64,000 bases of DNA from Legionella donaldsonii (GTDB taxonomy: Bacteria; Pseudomonadota; Gammaproteobacteria; Legionellales; Legionellaceae). The DNA is taken from NCBI RefSeq assembly GCF_900452385.1, contig NZ_UGOA01000001.1:2241501-2305500 (forward strand), read 5' to 3'. The notes under the pieces were generated by a model. It was given only the letters and a program-made list of their open reading frames with translations, was not told where the DNA came from and ran no database searches. The position numbers and the translations under genes were made by a program. Each line of letters begins with the position of its first letter. The first letter of the stretch is position 1. Below, piece by piece: positions 1 through 9,286 of the stretch.

Positions 1-348
1 CTATCCATTCTTTATTATGCTTTAGTTTGTTTCCTCAGTTTTTTGTGCACCAGACCCTTTGATCATTTGTTAGTGCTGTTGAAAAAGAAACCATTCCTGT
101 ACTATCCAAAATGCTGGTGATAAAGATTCGGAAGCCCTTTTCTCAAATATCTTTCCATGATACTTTCTTCCAAATTAAACATATAAATTAACTTTTTGAT
201 TTTACTAGAGTAAAAGCAGCAAAACCATTCAAAAACTACTTCTATTCATTAAATTTGGTTAATAGTTGATCCTCTTTATACTATAGATGACTATTGCTCT
301 TTTAACAAAAATTAGCGACAGATGTAATAATTTATTCTATTTAATAAG
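1..348. other. Left-edge intergenic stretch, nothing recognised
   Basis: AT-rich DNA at the window edge. I read both strands and found no frame that looks like a protein, no tRNA and no strong hairpin. Short open frames here overlap or oppose the minus-strand gene that follows and carry no recognisable motif. It may hold the downstream region of that gene and the end of a gene outside the window. Confidence 0.4.
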
Positions 349-774
349 TCATTTCTTATTCTTTTTCTTGCTTTTAGGTTTCGTTGTCGTTATTAAAGGA
401 GATTGCACGATATCCAAGATAGTTTGCATAGGATCCATATCTGTAGTAGGTTCAAATATCGCTTTCCCCAGCAGCGGTAATATAGCGGAATTCGTCGGTA
501 AATTCATGGATTTAGCTATATTATTTATATTTTCTTGCACAATATTGGTTGTAGGAAGTTCTATCCATTTATCAAGCAGTTTATTAGCAGAATTGAAATA
601 ACTACACATACTATTGGCAAACGTATTCAAGAACTGAATTTGTTTATTGATTAAAGTCATCTGCAGTTCAAGCCAAGGATTATTCTCCAACATTTTCATG
701 GTATTGAACCATTGTCCAGGAATATATTGTTCTGAATTATTTTCAGGTGTTTTCGCCTTTCCCTTGTTAATCAT
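349..774 (-). CDS. Hypothetical protein with lysine-rich C-terminal tail
   Basis: Not recognised. The 141-residue product has no signal peptide and no clear membrane segment. Residues 20 to 95 look like amphipathic helices rich in Asn, Leu and aromatic residues, and the protein ends in a very basic tail (KPKSKKKNKK). The start is supported by AAGGA five bases before the ATG. The overall look, helical with a basic or flexible end, recalls small granule-associated (phasin-like) proteins, but this is only a guess from composition. It stands alone on the minus strand, divergent from the DUF883 gene. Confidence 0.5.
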   Translation of the reverse strand: MINKGKAKTPENNSEQYIPGQWFNTMKMLENNPWLELQMTLINKQIQFLNTFANSMCSYFNSANKLLDKWIELPTTNIVQENINNIAKSMNLPTNSAILPLLGKAIFEPTTDMDPMQTILDIVQSPLITTTKPKSKKKNKK

Positions 775-940
775 AAAATTCCTTATCTGGTATGAAGCAT
801 TGTTTAAAAATGGAATATTTAAACTATAGGTGACAATTTAACGGACTGCCAAAAGAGAGATAAAAGGCAAGAGTAGCAACAGCTTTCATACCTCAATGGA
901 CGCAGATTGTTTGTAATTTACTCTTATGGCTATTTTTAAA

Positions 941-950
941 CTATGCTTAA
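941..950 (+). promoter_or_regulatory. Stationary-phase (sigma-S) type -10 element
   Basis: CTATGCTTAA lies 29 bases before the DUF883 gene start. It fits the extended sigma-S -10 pattern (C before TAnnnT, then AA). The same ten bases occur before the DUF3775 gene at 15587, and a close relative lies at 1942. No good -35 is visible, which is typical of sigma-S promoters. Inferred, not proven. Confidence 0.4.
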
Positions 951-978
951 TGATAAATAACCAAGGAGGTAAATAGAC

Positions 979-1278
979 ATGGAAACGAAACGAACCACCG
1001 CTGCACATGCACATAAAAAGCCCTCTCTCAAAGAAAGCGCACATAATGGCCGTAGTAAAGCTCATGTTGGCGAGGCCGCAAATCATTTATTACACGAAGG
1101 GAAAAAACTGGCCAATGACGTTTATGAAGAAGGCTTAAATAAATTGGAAGACGTACAAGATGAACTTAAGGGGTATTCCGACGAGCTTTTGAAGAAAGTA
1201 CAAAAAAATCCACTAACCTCTTTATTAATAGCAGGTGGGGTAGGTTTTTTGCTTTCTCTCATATTAAAAAATAAATGA
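979..1278 (+). CDS. DUF883 (ElaB/YqjD-type) membrane-anchored protein
   Basis: The 99-residue product has a charged, helical N-terminal two thirds and a single C-terminal membrane segment (about residues 80 to 96) preceded by the KNPLTSLLIAGGVGFLL pattern typical of the ElaB/YqjD/YgaM family. In E. coli such proteins are inner-membrane, stationary-phase induced and bind ribosomes; that role is known for the family and only inferred here. A perfect AAGGAGGT lies about eight bases before the ATG. The stop overlaps the start of the next gene by four bases, so the two are translationally coupled. A sigma-S-like -10 box lies just upstream. Confidence 0.85.
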   Translation: METKRTTAAHAHKKPSLKESAHNGRSKAHVGEAANHLLHEGKKLANDVYEEGLNKLEDVQDELKGYSDELLKKVQKNPLTSLLIAGGVGFLLSLILKNK

Positions 1279-1658
1279 ATATTATTGAACACTTAGAGGG
1301 ACTAGTTTCAGGGAAAATACGCATTTTTAAACTAGTCTCTCGTCTTATTAAATTAGAGGCAAAATTAGCAGGGCTAAGTATTTATCCTCTGTTAATTAAT
1401 GTATGTCTGTTATTAATTACACTCACTACGCTGTGGTTATCAGCCATGTTGTTGTTTGGATATTTCTTGACCCAACTTGTTGGTAATGCCTTTTTTGGCA
1501 TTTCTATGGTCTTATTATTTAACCTTGGTGTTTCTTTTCTATTAGCAAGATATTTAAGATCCAATTTAGAAAAAATGAGTTTCAAGAAAACAAGAGCTTA
1601 TTTTGCCAGGCAGAATACCCATGAAAAACTCCCGAAAGCAACTGATTATCAAAATTGA
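1275..1658 (+). CDS. Phage-holin-3-6-like / YqjE-type inner membrane protein
   Basis: The 127-residue product has two strong hydrophobic stretches (about residues 38 to 68 and 73 to 91) after a charged N-terminus. This is the architecture of the YqjE / holin-X-like family, which commonly follows a DUF883 gene, as yqjD-yqjE-yqjK in E. coli. It overlaps the DUF883 stop by four bases and the following small gene by 38 bases. The holin label is a family name; nothing suggests lysis. Likely a stationary-phase envelope protein. Confidence 0.75.
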   Translation: MNIIEHLEGLVSGKIRIFKLVSRLIKLEAKLAGLSIYPLLINVCLLLITLTTLWLSAMLLFGYFLTQLVGNAFFGISMVLLFNLGVSFLLARYLRSNLEKMSFKKTRAYFARQNTHEKLPKATDYQN

Positions 1659-1884
1659 AAAACTAGATAGGAATTTACATAAACAACAAATTAAAGTGCG
1701 AAAGCATTACCATTGTTTGACGAGCTTTATCCACTCTACTGATGCCCTCATTGGCCTTCTACCTGCCTTTATAATCGGTTGGGAAAGTACCAAAGGGAGC
1801 TTTATAAAAAATATGCTTAGGTACATCATTCGTATAGAATTCCTTACAGTTTTAGCTACTCTTAGCAAGAAATTTATTAAATAG
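1621..1884 (+). CDS. Small YqjK-like basic protein
   Basis: The start was placed at the ATG at 1621, because the reading MKNSRKQLIIKIEKLD looks like a natural basic helical N-terminus. An upstream start at 1603 would only lengthen it by six residues. The 87-residue product is basic, with a hydrophobic patch (about residues 38 to 52). It overlaps the preceding holin-like gene by 38 bases. Its position as third gene after DUF883 and YqjE-like genes matches yqjD-yqjE-yqjK. Sequence similarity to YqjK is weak, so the name rests mostly on position. Confidence 0.6.
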   Translation: MKNSRKQLIIKIEKLDRNLHKQQIKVRKHYHCLTSFIHSTDALIGLLPAFIIGWESTKGSFIKNMLRYIIRIEFLTVLATLSKKFIK

Positions 1885-1941
1885 AACTCACTGGGCATTT
1901 AAAGCAAAAAATCTCGAAAATTAATCACAGAAAGCCATTGT

Positions 1942-1951
1942 CTATAATTAA
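1942..1951 (+). promoter_or_regulatory. Possible sigma-S type -10 element
   Basis: CTATAATTAA followed by G lies about 30 bases upstream of the small gene starting at 1982. It resembles both a sigma-70 TATAAT and the extended sigma-S -10. No clear -35 is present. Confidence 0.35.
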
Positions 1952-1981
1952 GATAAGAAAATGTCTAATAAGGAGATTAAA

Positions 1982-2143
1982 ATGCCACAAGGAGATAAGT
2001 CAAAATATACCGACAAGCAAAAACGCCAAGCCCATCATATTGAAGAAAAATACCGTAAAGAAGGTGTATCAAAAAAAGAAGCTGAAGAACGTGCCTGGCG
2101 AACTGTAAACAAACAGGATCATGGAGGTAAAAAAGGAGCTTAA
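1982..2143 (+). CDS. Small stress-type protein (often labelled plasmid stabilization protein)
   Basis: A 53-residue, highly charged protein beginning MPQGDKSKYTDKQKRQAHHI. It belongs to a widespread family of short proteins with the pattern GDKSKYTxKQ and ERAWxTVNKxxxGGKK. These are often labelled plasmid stabilization proteins without evidence of that function. The ATG at 1982 is preferred over the one at 1961 because AAGGAG lies six bases before it. The protein is predicted to be largely helical with a Gly/Lys-rich tail. The cell role is unknown; proximity to a possible sigma-S promoter and DUF883 genes suggests a stress response. Confidence 0.75.
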   Translation: MPQGDKSKYTDKQKRQAHHIEEKYRKEGVSKKEAEERAWRTVNKQDHGGKKGA

Positions 2144-2198
2144 TACGTTTAACTATCACAGATTTCTCTCCGCAAATTACTGGTAAGGAAAAGAAGTG

Positions 2199-2429
2199 AT
2201 GAGAGAATATACTTCAAAGGGATTTAGGGGTTGTTATGATATAAAACCCACGGAGAGTAATCTGTACCACGCTGAAGGTGAAGTCTTCTTTTACACCAAA
2301 GATTCAAGTAATCCCTGCTTATTACAGAAATTTCATACTGAACACCCTACAAAAATTGGAGCCAAAAAAGAAATTAAACGATTAATTGATGATTACATCA
2401 ACTTTGAATGGAAAAACACCTCGAGATGA
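2199..2429 (+). CDS. Small hypothetical protein
   Basis: A 76-residue product, not recognised. The ATG at 2199 (GTG at 2196 also in frame) follows an AAGGAAAAG stretch that can act as ribosome-binding site. The residues alternate beta-like (GEVFFYTKDS) and a C-terminal helix with basic residues (KKEIKRLIDDYINFEW). No signal peptide or membrane segment. It may form a small stress cluster with the preceding gene, 55 bases away on the same strand. Confidence 0.55.
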   Translation: MREYTSKGFRGCYDIKPTESNLYHAEGEVFFYTKDSSNPCLLQKFHTEHPTKIGAKKEIKRLIDDYINFEWKNTSR

Positions 2430-2513
2430 AAAAAATTGAGGCCTTCATATTAATAATAATTTAAGGGTAACGTACTCTCTACATCTATAGAACTGTGTCA
2501 AACATATTAATTC

Positions 2514-2885
2514 TTACTTGTCTTTACATAGTTTTTTATATTCTTCTTCCAATTTTTTTAAATCCTCATCGGATAATTTATCCAAATCCAAAATAGAATT
2601 ACGCGCATTTTTTTTCGTTTTGATTAATTCATCAATTTTTAAGTTAAGAATTTTCGTATCACGATTTTGCGTATTCTGAATTAAGAACACCATTAAAAAG
2701 GTAATAATGGTTGTCCCAGTATTAATTATAAGCTGCCATGTATCGGAAAAATGAAATAAAGGGCCTGTAACGAGCCAAATCAATACTAAACTCAATGCAA
2801 TTATAAAAGACCCGGAGTGTCCAACTGCATGTGAAACCCGCTTTGCAAAATTATTAAAATGATTGGAATCGTCTTTAGCTTTCAT
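2514..2885 (-). CDS. Low-affinity iron permease family membrane protein
   Basis: The 123-residue product matches the bacterial Fe_permease (PF04120) pattern: an N-terminal helix with FAKRVSHAVGHSGSFIIAL, a first membrane segment to about residue 43, the motif GPLFHFSDTWQLIINTGTT, then a second membrane segment ending in FLIQNTQNRD, and a charged coiled-coil tail. The family name comes from fungal Fet4 and the bacterial members are not shown to carry iron; the cytoplasmic tail suggests a small two-helix membrane protein. Single gene on the minus strand, opposite to nrdA. Confidence 0.8.
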   Translation of the reverse strand: MKAKDDSNHFNNFAKRVSHAVGHSGSFIIALSLVLIWLVTGPLFHFSDTWQLIINTGTTIITFLMVFLIQNTQNRDTKILNLKIDELIKTKKNARNSILDLDKLSDEDLKKLEEEYKKLCKDK

Positions 2886-3114
2886 CGTTATTTCCTTAAG
2901 TGAACTTTAAGCCACCCTCGTTTAAATATCTTTTCAACTATAGCAAAATCTCTCTTGCCTTCCACTTTACAATCATTGCCATTGCCTAATGGTTTAAATT
3001 ATTTTAGCTTAAGAATAAGCATTTTCTATTCTGGAAAATCCCTGGCGGGGTTTTAACTGAAAATTCAAACAATTGCTTTTCGCTGCAAAAAGCTGTTAAC
3101 AATACTCTCACATC

Positions 3115-3123
3115 TTATCCACA
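3115..3123 (+). promoter_or_regulatory. DnaA box upstream of nrdA
   Basis: TTATCCACA is an exact match to the DnaA box consensus TTATNCACA. It lies about 200 bases before nrdA and 38 bases upstream of the first NrdR box. In E. coli the nrdAB promoter is controlled by DnaA and NrdR, so the arrangement is meaningful by analogy. Confidence 0.55.
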
Positions 3124-3160
3124 GCTTACTCCCACTTTGTTCTCTTGATTTTTCCAAAAA

Positions 3161-3208
3161 ACACAATATATTGTTTTTTTAAAACAAAAATACCACCAGA
3201 TATGGTGT
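3161..3208 (+). promoter_or_regulatory. Tandem NrdR boxes upstream of nrdAB
   Basis: The first box, ACACAATATATTGTTT at 3161-3176, differs at one position from the consensus ACACWATATATWGTGT. The second, CCACCAGATATGGTGT at 3193-3208, is weaker (12 of 16) but has dyad symmetry. Their offset is 32 bases, three helical turns, the spacing expected for cooperative NrdR binding. NrdR is the ATP/dATP-sensing repressor of ribonucleotide reductase genes. Confidence 0.8.
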
Positions 3209-3316
3209 ATTTAAGATTGTATTCAGCAACGATTTATTCTATATTTTTAAATATGGATCCAACTAATCTTAAGGATTGAAATTAGTTGGGTGGCCAAACA
3301 ACACCGTGGAGAAAAC

Positions 3317-6139
3317 ATGTCTGAGATTCTTGAGTCGGTAAAAGATGTACCGCAAACAAGTCAACTGGAATTGACCGCTACAGCACCAGGTTTGCTGAAA
3401 ACCATAAAACGCAATGGCAAAGTTGTTAGCTATGATGATAGCAAAATCAAAGTTGCCATTACTAAAGCATTTATTGCTGTAGAAGGCGGCAATGCAGCAG
3501 CATCGAATAGGATTCATCAGCAAATTGATGAAATCACTCAACGGGTTACTCAAGCCTTTAAACGTCGTCATCCAAGCGGCGGCAGTATTCATATCGAAGA
3601 CATCCAAGATCAAGTAGAACTGGCTTTAATGCGTAGCAGTCAATACAAAATTGCGCGTGCTTATGTGCTCTATCGTGAAGAACACCGTAAAGCCCGAGAA
3701 ACCGCTCTAAAACAACAAGCCAGTGATAACAAGGTGCCGCTCATCACTATGCCTGATGGTGAATTGAAACCTTTGGATATGGCGCGTGTAGATACTATTG
3801 TTGCCGAAGCCTGCCGTGAATTGGATAATGTTAAAGCAGAGCCTGTTATTAAAGATGCCCTGCGTAACCTTTATAATCAGGCCAAATTGGAGGACGTTCA
3901 TAAAGCCTTAATTATGGCCGCTCGTGCCCTGGTAGAAAAAGAGCCTAATTATAGTTACGTCAGCGCTCGTTTACTCCTGGACAGTTTACGTGCTGAAGCA
4001 TTAAATAAATTAAATATACAAACAGAAGCAACCTTCGATGAAATGGCAGCCCTCTATCCTGCGTACTTCAAGGCCTACATTGCCCAAGGTATCAACCAAG
4101 GCATGCTCGAACACAAATTGACTGATTTTAATTTGGATAAGCTGGCAAAAGCATTGTTACCCCAACGCGATATGAAATTCACCTATTTAAGCCTGCAGAC
4201 GCTTTATGATCGTTATTTCATTCACGAACAGGGTGTCCGCTATGAATTACCGCAGGCCTTCTTTATGCGTGTAGCGATGGGCTTAGCGATTCGTGAGCAA
4301 AACAAAGATGATAAAGCAATCGAATTTTACCTATTGTTATCCTCTTTCGACTATATGTCCTCTACTCCGACACTCTTTAACTCGGGTACAGTCAGACCCC
4401 AGTTATCAAGCTGCTATTTGACCACAGTCCCTGATCATCTGGATGGCATTTACAGTGCAATTAAGGATAATGCGCTGCTGTCTAAATTTGCTGGTGGGCT
4501 TGGCAATGATTGGACTCCTGTTCGCGCCATGGGGGCACATATCAAAGGCACGAATGGTAAATCGCAAGGTGTTGTACCTTTCTTAAAAGTTGCTGACTCA
4601 ACAGCTGTTGCTGTAAACCAGGGTGGTAAGCGTAAAGGGGCTGTTTGCGCCTATCTTGAATGCTGGCACCGCGATGTGGAAGAGTTTACTGAATTACGTA
4701 AAAATACCGGTGACGACAGACGCCGTACGCATGATATGAACACGGCCCTGTGGATACCTGATTTATTCATGAAGCGTGTGCATGAAGATGGTGAATGGAC
4801 TTTATTCTCCCCCGATGAAGTTCCTGAGTTGCATGATGCCTACGGAAGCGAGTTCGAAACCCTGTACACTCAATGCGAAGAAAAGGCGCAACGTGGTGAA
4901 ATTAAAAATGTTAAAAGAATTTCTGCCCTTAAACTATGGCGCCGTATGCTTTCCATGTTATTTGAAACCGGTCATCCATGGTTAACTTTTAAAGATCCAT
5001 GCAATCTGCGCTCACCTCAGCAGCACGTGGGAGTCATTCACAGCTCCAATCTGTGTACGGAAATTACACTCAATACGTCACAGGATGAAATTGCAGTCTG
5101 TAACCTAGGTAGTGTTAACTTGCCTGCCCATATCCATAATGGCAAACTGGATCGTGAAAAATTAAAGCGTACCATCACTACCGCTATTCGCATGCTTGAT
5201 AATGTGATTGACATTAATTATTACTCTGTCCCACAAGCCCGCAACTCTAACCTGCAGCATCGTCCAATTGGCCTGGGTTTAATGGGCTTCCAGGATGCGC
5301 TTTATGCACTCAAAATTGATTATACCTCTAAAAAAGCTGTTGAATTCGCTGATGAATCAATGGAATTAATCAGTTATTACGCCATTGAAGCCTCCTGTGA
5401 ATTAGCGAAAGAACGAGGTAGTTATTCAAGTTATGAGGGTTCTTTATGGAGCAAAGGGATTCTACCTATTGATTCCATTAATTTGTTACAACAAACTCGT
5501 AACAAATACCTTGAGCAAGATCGTTCACAACATCTGGATTGGGAAGATTTACGAGTCAAGGTACGTACTCAGGGAATGCGTAACTCTAATGTGATGGCCA
5601 TTGCTCCAACGGCCACTATTTCCAATATTTGTGGTGTATCACAATCGATTGAGCCGACTTATCAAAATCTCTACGTGAAGTCTAATTTGTCTGGCGAATT
5701 TACAGTGATTAACCCTTATTTGGTTGCTGATTTGAAAGCACTCGGCCTTTGGGATGAAGTCATGGTTAATGATTTGAAATATTTCAACGGCAGCGTACAA
5801 CCTATCAGTCGTATTCCTGCTGAACTAAAGGCACGTTATGCAACGGCGTTTGAAATTGATCCCATGTGGCTAGTAGAGGCTGCTTCTCGTCGCCAGAAAT
5901 GGATTGATCAGGCCCAATCGCTGAATATATACATGGCTCAGCCATCCGGTAAAAAGCTTGATCAATTATATAAACTTGCTTGGGTACGCGGTTTGAAAAC
6001 AACCTACTATCTACGTAGCCTGGGTGCTAGTAATGCAGAAAAATCCACTGTCACTGACGGGGCACTTAATGCAGTCAAGATAGAAGCAGAACCTAAAGTA
6101 TGCTCTATTCTGGATCCTGACTGCGAAGCTTGCCAATAA
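3317..6139 (+). CDS. nrdA: Ribonucleoside-diphosphate reductase class I, alpha subunit
   Basis: Large subunit that reduces ribonucleoside diphosphates to deoxyribonucleotides in the cytoplasm, working with NrdB. The start is the ATG at 3317, since GTGGAG lies just before it; this gives 940 residues. An N-terminal ATP-cone domain (about residues 25 to 120) implies dATP feedback control. The catalytic residues are visible: the redox cysteines C366 (in SSCYL) and C595 (in VCNLGS), and N578, C580 and E582 in SNLCTEI. The C-terminus carries the CEAC pair that re-reduces the active site. NrdR and DnaA sites lie upstream, and nrdB starts 13 bases after the stop. Confidence 0.97.
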   Translation: MSEILESVKDVPQTSQLELTATAPGLLKTIKRNGKVVSYDDSKIKVAITKAFIAVEGGNAAASNRIHQQIDEITQRVTQAFKRRHPSGGSIHIEDIQDQVELALMRSSQYKIARAYVLYREEHRKARETALKQQASDNKVPLITMPDGELKPLDMARVDTIVAEACRELDNVKAEPVIKDALRNLYNQAKLEDVHKALIMAARALVEKEPNYSYVSARLLLDSLRAEALNKLNIQTEATFDEMAALYPAYFKAYIAQGINQGMLEHKLTDFNLDKLAKALLPQRDMKFTYLSLQTLYDRYFIHEQGVRYELPQAFFMRVAMGLAIREQNKDDKAIEFYLLLSSFDYMSSTPTLFNSGTVRPQLSSCYLTTVPDHLDGIYSAIKDNALLSKFAGGLGNDWTPVRAMGAHIKGTNGKSQGVVPFLKVADSTAVAVNQGGKRKGAVCAYLECWHRDVEEFTELRKNTGDDRRRTHDMNTALWIPDLFMKRVHEDGEWTLFSPDEVPELHDAYGSEFETLYTQCEEKAQRGEIKNVKRISALKLWRRMLSMLFETGHPWLTFKDPCNLRSPQQHVGVIHSSNLCTEITLNTSQDEIAVCNLGSVNLPAHIHNGKLDREKLKRTITTAIRMLDNVIDINYYSVPQARNSNLQHRPIGLGLMGFQDALYALKIDYTSKKAVEFADESMELISYYAIEASCELAKERGSYSSYEGSLWSKGILPIDSINLLQQTRNKYLEQDRSQHLDWEDLRVKVRTQGMRNSNVMAIAPTATISNICGVSQSIEPTYQNLYVKSNLSGEFTVINPYLVADLKALGLWDEVMVNDLKYFNGSVQPISRIPAELKARYATAFEIDPMWLVEAASRRQKWIDQAQSLNIYMAQPSGKKLDQLYKLAWVRGLKTTYYLRSLGASNAEKSTVTDGALNAVKIEAEPKVCSILDPDCEACQ

Positions 6140-6152
6140 TGAGGAGAATTTG

Positions 6153-7262
6153 ATGTCAATAACCACTTTAGAAACGATGAAAGCACCCAATCCTATGGGT
6201 GCTACCGGCTTGGAAGCCTTAGAAATGGGGGCTGGCCGCATTCATGTTGATGACAAGCAAATTATCAACTGCCGAGCTGATTTAAACCAATTAGTTCCCT
6301 TTAAATATACTTGGGCTTGGGATAAATACTTAACTGCCTGTGCTAATCACTGGATGCCCAATGAAATCAATATGAGCACTGATGTTGCTTTATGGAAAGA
6401 TCCTAATGGTTTAACTGCAGACGAACGATTGATTGTTTTACGCAATTTGGGCTTCTTCTCAACAGCTGATTCTTTGGTAGCCAATAACCTGGTCTTGGCT
6501 GTTTACCGTCACATTACTAACCCAGAATGCCGTCAATACCTGTTACGTCAAGCCTTCGAAGAGGCTCTTCACACTCACGCTTATCAATATATTATCGAAA
6601 GTTTGGGACTGGATGAGGCTGCTGTATTTAATATGTATCGCGAGATCCCTTCTGTTGCTACAAAAGCTGCTTGGGCACTGCCTTTTACCCAAAGCTTGAG
6701 TGATCCTAATTTCCATACGGGAACACCAGAGGATGATCAACGATTATTACGAGATCTGATTGCCTTCTATGTGATTTTTGAAGGTATCTTCTTCTATGTT
6801 GGTTTCACACAAATCCTGTCTATGGGCAGACGTAATAAAATGGTCGGTACCTCTGAGCAATTTCAATATATTTTGCGTGATGAATCCATGCATATGAATT
6901 TCGGTATTGATGTCATTAACCAAATAAAAATTGAAAATCCTCACTTGTGGACGCCTGATTTTAAAGAGGAAATCATCCAATTGATTAAAGAAGGTGTAGC
7001 GTTGGAATATCAATATGCTAGAGATACCATGCCACATGGCATTTTGGGCATGAACGCAGAAATGTTTGAAGAGTATTTACATTTCATTGCTAACCGTCGC
7101 CTTAGCCAGATTGGTTTACCAGAACAATACCCTGGTGCTGAAAACCCATTCCCCTGGATGAGTGAAATGATGGATCTCAAAAAAGAGAAAAACTTCTTTG
7201 AAACTCGCGTGATTGAATATCAAGCCGGCGGAACTCTCAGCTGGGATGATGAAGATAACTAA
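6153..7262 (+). CDS. nrdB: Ribonucleoside-diphosphate reductase class I, beta subunit
   Basis: Small subunit that holds the dimetal/radical cofactor. ATG at 6153 is used, with GAGGAG before it; a TTG lies one codon upstream. The metal ligands can be placed as D106, E137, H140, E210, E244 and H247 (369-residue form). The radical tyrosine equivalent is Y144 in HTHAY. The overall sequence ([46 protein letters not shown]) resembles the chlamydial class Ic protein much more than E. coli NrdB. Unlike the chlamydial form it keeps Tyr and Asp, so a conventional tyrosyl radical is expected. Cotranscribed with nrdA. Confidence 0.96.
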   Translation: MSITTLETMKAPNPMGATGLEALEMGAGRIHVDDKQIINCRADLNQLVPFKYTWAWDKYLTACANHWMPNEINMSTDVALWKDPNGLTADERLIVLRNLGFFSTADSLVANNLVLAVYRHITNPECRQYLLRQAFEEALHTHAYQYIIESLGLDEAAVFNMYREIPSVATKAAWALPFTQSLSDPNFHTGTPEDDQRLLRDLIAFYVIFEGIFFYVGFTQILSMGRRNKMVGTSEQFQYILRDESMHMNFGIDVINQIKIENPHLWTPDFKEEIIQLIKEGVALEYQYARDTMPHGILGMNAEMFEEYLHFIANRRLSQIGLPEQYPGAENPFPWMSEMMDLKKEKNFFETRVIEYQAGGTLSWDDEDN

Positions 7263-7282
7263 CCGAAAATCAAAATAAAAAG

Positions 7283-7311
7283 CTCTCCTTCAGCAAGATA
7301 CTGAAGGAGAG
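7283..7311. terminator. Hairpin terminator between nrdB and hsp20
   Basis: CTCTCCTTCAG and CTGAAGGAGAG form a perfect 11-bp stem with a seven-base loop. On the minus strand it is followed by CTTTTTATTTTG, and on the plus strand by AAAGCTTTCTTATTTATTCC. It sits between two convergent genes and probably ends both. Confidence 0.8.
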
Positions 7312-7324
7312 AAAGCTTTCTTAT

Positions 7325-7819
7325 TTATTCCTTATTAATATTGAGTTCACGAAGCTTTCCTTTACTTTCAGCTTTCTTAGGTATCGTTACCCACAACATA
7401 CCCTTTTTGAAAGACGCTTTCGCTTTATCAACATCAACTGACTGAGGCAAAGTAATGGTTCTATCGTAACGTCCATAACTGATTTCACGGCTCAGATAAT
7501 TTTTATTTTCATCTTTCTTAGATGTACTTTTTTCACCTTGAATAGTTATTACGTTATCACTAATAGAAATTTTAATGTCTTTTTCATCCATGCCTGGCAT
7601 TTCAATTTCAATTTTAAGACAATCTTTATCTTCAATGATATCCATTGCTGGAGATAGTCTTAGGTTGTGAAAATGTTCTAAATTCAAGTTGCTGGATTCG
7701 AACAAATTATACAAATCACTCATGGCTCTATTAACTTCTTGATGAAGGCCTCTAAACGGACTCAATAAAGATTCAGCTGTGCTGGAAATATCTCCTTTTC
7801 GTTTTGATAAATTACTCAT
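7325..7819 (-). CDS. Small heat shock protein, Hsp20 family
   Basis: ATP-independent holdase chaperone in the cytoplasm. The start at 7819 is supported by AGGAGA upstream and gives a 164-residue protein starting MSNLSKRKGD. The alpha-crystallin domain spans about residues 55 to 150 (PAMDIIEDKDCLKIEIEMPG, SREISYGRYDRTITLP), ending with the conserved GMLWVTIPK, then a short tail (LRELNINKE) with an L-x-I-like pattern. A possible heat-shock promoter lies upstream. Related to the GspA/IbpA-type proteins of Legionella, though I cannot say which paralogue. Confidence 0.93.
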   Translation of the reverse strand: MSNLSKRKGDISSTAESLLSPFRGLHQEVNRAMSDLYNLFESSNLNLEHFHNLRLSPAMDIIEDKDCLKIEIEMPGMDEKDIKISISDNVITIQGEKSTSKKDENKNYLSREISYGRYDRTITLPQSVDVDKAKASFKKGMLWVTIPKKAESKGKLRELNINKE

Positions 7820-7888
7820 TTCCGTATCTCCTATGCCGTATTTCACAGAAATTCACTCTGTAAAATAATTAACCTATATTTATAAATA

Positions 7889-7914
7889 TTAGTAGGAATC
7901 ATTTACTTTTCAAG
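7889..7914 (-). promoter_or_regulatory. Possible RpoH-type promoter of hsp20
   Basis: On the minus strand CTTGAAA (7914-7908) matches the RpoH -35, followed after about 12 bases by CCTACTAA, a poor match to the -10 CCCCATNT. It lies about 70 bases before the hsp20 start. The -35 is convincing, the -10 is not. Confidence 0.3.
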
Positions 7915-8103
7915 CGAGAATAACTCCTTAATTCTTCAATAAAAAATTTCAATATTATTTATAAATCAAAATGTTATATTTTTTAAAATTCGTAAAATCA
8001 TCTTTATCTTGTTTTTACTTTGTCTTAATATCTTAATGTTATTGATTTGAAAACCGCTTGAACTATCGTTATTAACCACTGCAGCTCACAGGACAGAAAG
8101 GCT

Positions 8104-9153
8104 ATGTCAATTGATAGTGTATTTTTAACTAAAGACTCTATTAAATTTCTTCTTTTTTTAGCTAAAAAAAATACCTTATCAATGACGAAAAAGCATTTCT
8201 GCCATGACCAATCGGAGGCAGATTTTTATTCACAGCCGGATCAGAAACTGAGACGTGGTACCATTGTTGTATTTCACGGCCTTAACCAGGAGGGGAATAA
8301 CGATACTCGCATCTTGAAATTAGTGGGGGCTCTCGTAGCGATTGGTTTTACTTGCCTGGTTCCGCGTATACCTGCTTATGTAGAACTTCGATCTACAACT
8401 GAATATGATTTTGATTCGCTTACCCGTTTTTTAGATCATTTATCCATCACGACAACCGAAATAAATGGCTATTATTCTTTTCTTGGCCCTTCAACCTCTT
8501 GCCTATTCATGAGCAAATTGGCATCTAAGGAACCACTGAAACCGAAAATTAAATCGCTTTGTCTGATTAGTCCTTATTTCTCTGCTCAAAATAGCTTTGC
8601 AGAAATCCTGGAGTCACCCAAAAGCTTCTATGCTCAACTTGTGCTGTTAAAAATGCTCCTTCACAGTCAATATATGCACGAGAAAAATGAATCGACTGGT
8701 GATGATATAAACTTACTGAATCAAGCGATCACTTTTTGCTTTCAAAATAAAAAAGAAGAAGAAATAAGACTAGATGTGCTGAAATTTATTAATCAGGAAT
8801 CTTCACGAAGGAGCACTTTATATTCTTTAGTTAGGCTTTTAGGAAAAAAAGGATTTATCACCGATTCAATAAGACCTTTCTTTCTTGATATTTCACAGCG
8901 AGCACAATATGAAGACCACATTACAAAAATAGATGCAAATGTGACTATTATTCACTCACTCCATGATGACATTTTTTCCCCGAAAAACAGTGTTGATTTA
9001 TCGCAGCATCTTAATAAGTATCAGATAAAAAATAGCTTATTAATTACTAAATTGCTTGAGCATGCTGATTTAAAGTTTAAAAGCATTCTTAAAGAAGCAA
9101 AACCAATAATTAATTCCCTGAACTATTTTTTTAGTCACACGCAAGTGAAATAA
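8104..9153 (+). CDS. Alpha/beta hydrolase-fold protein, function unknown
   Basis: 349 residues, probably cytoplasmic. The pattern suggests an alpha/beta hydrolase: the strand plus oxyanion region GTIVVFHGLNQEGNN (H58-G59), a possible nucleophile elbow at residues 126 to 132 (FLGPSTS, not the canonical GxSxG), an acid region IIHSLHDDIFSPKNS (about residues 284 to 298), and a late His in LLEHAD. These positions match the usual order Ser-Asp-His. The altered elbow means activity is uncertain; S130 or S132 could be the nucleophile. I found no specific family. The gene stands alone between two intergenic regions. Confidence 0.6.
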   Translation: MSIDSVFLTKDSIKFLLFLAKKNTLSMTKKHFCHDQSEADFYSQPDQKLRRGTIVVFHGLNQEGNNDTRILKLVGALVAIGFTCLVPRIPAYVELRSTTEYDFDSLTRFLDHLSITTTEINGYYSFLGPSTSCLFMSKLASKEPLKPKIKSLCLISPYFSAQNSFAEILESPKSFYAQLVLLKMLLHSQYMHEKNESTGDDINLLNQAITFCFQNKKEEEIRLDVLKFINQESSRRSTLYSLVRLLGKKGFITDSIRPFFLDISQRAQYEDHITKIDANVTIIHSLHDDIFSPKNSVDLSQHLNKYQIKNSLLITKLLEHADLKFKSILKEAKPIINSLNYFFSHTQVK

Positions 9154-9286
9154 AGCTAACGACAGTCAATACAGCTATGGTCTAGAGTTAAATGCAGTCA
9201 TTGATCTTAGTTTCGTTACGTTGAGACATTGACGTGAAAAATAGCCCATGCTAGTTTTTAAAACAGTCAACTAAAGGGAGTTAGTT

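Noticed and set aside
287-601. Open frame of 104 codons on the plus strand
   Set aside because: It lies opposite the minus-strand gene 349-774, which has a good ribosome-binding site and a more natural protein; the product is a hydrophobic shadow.
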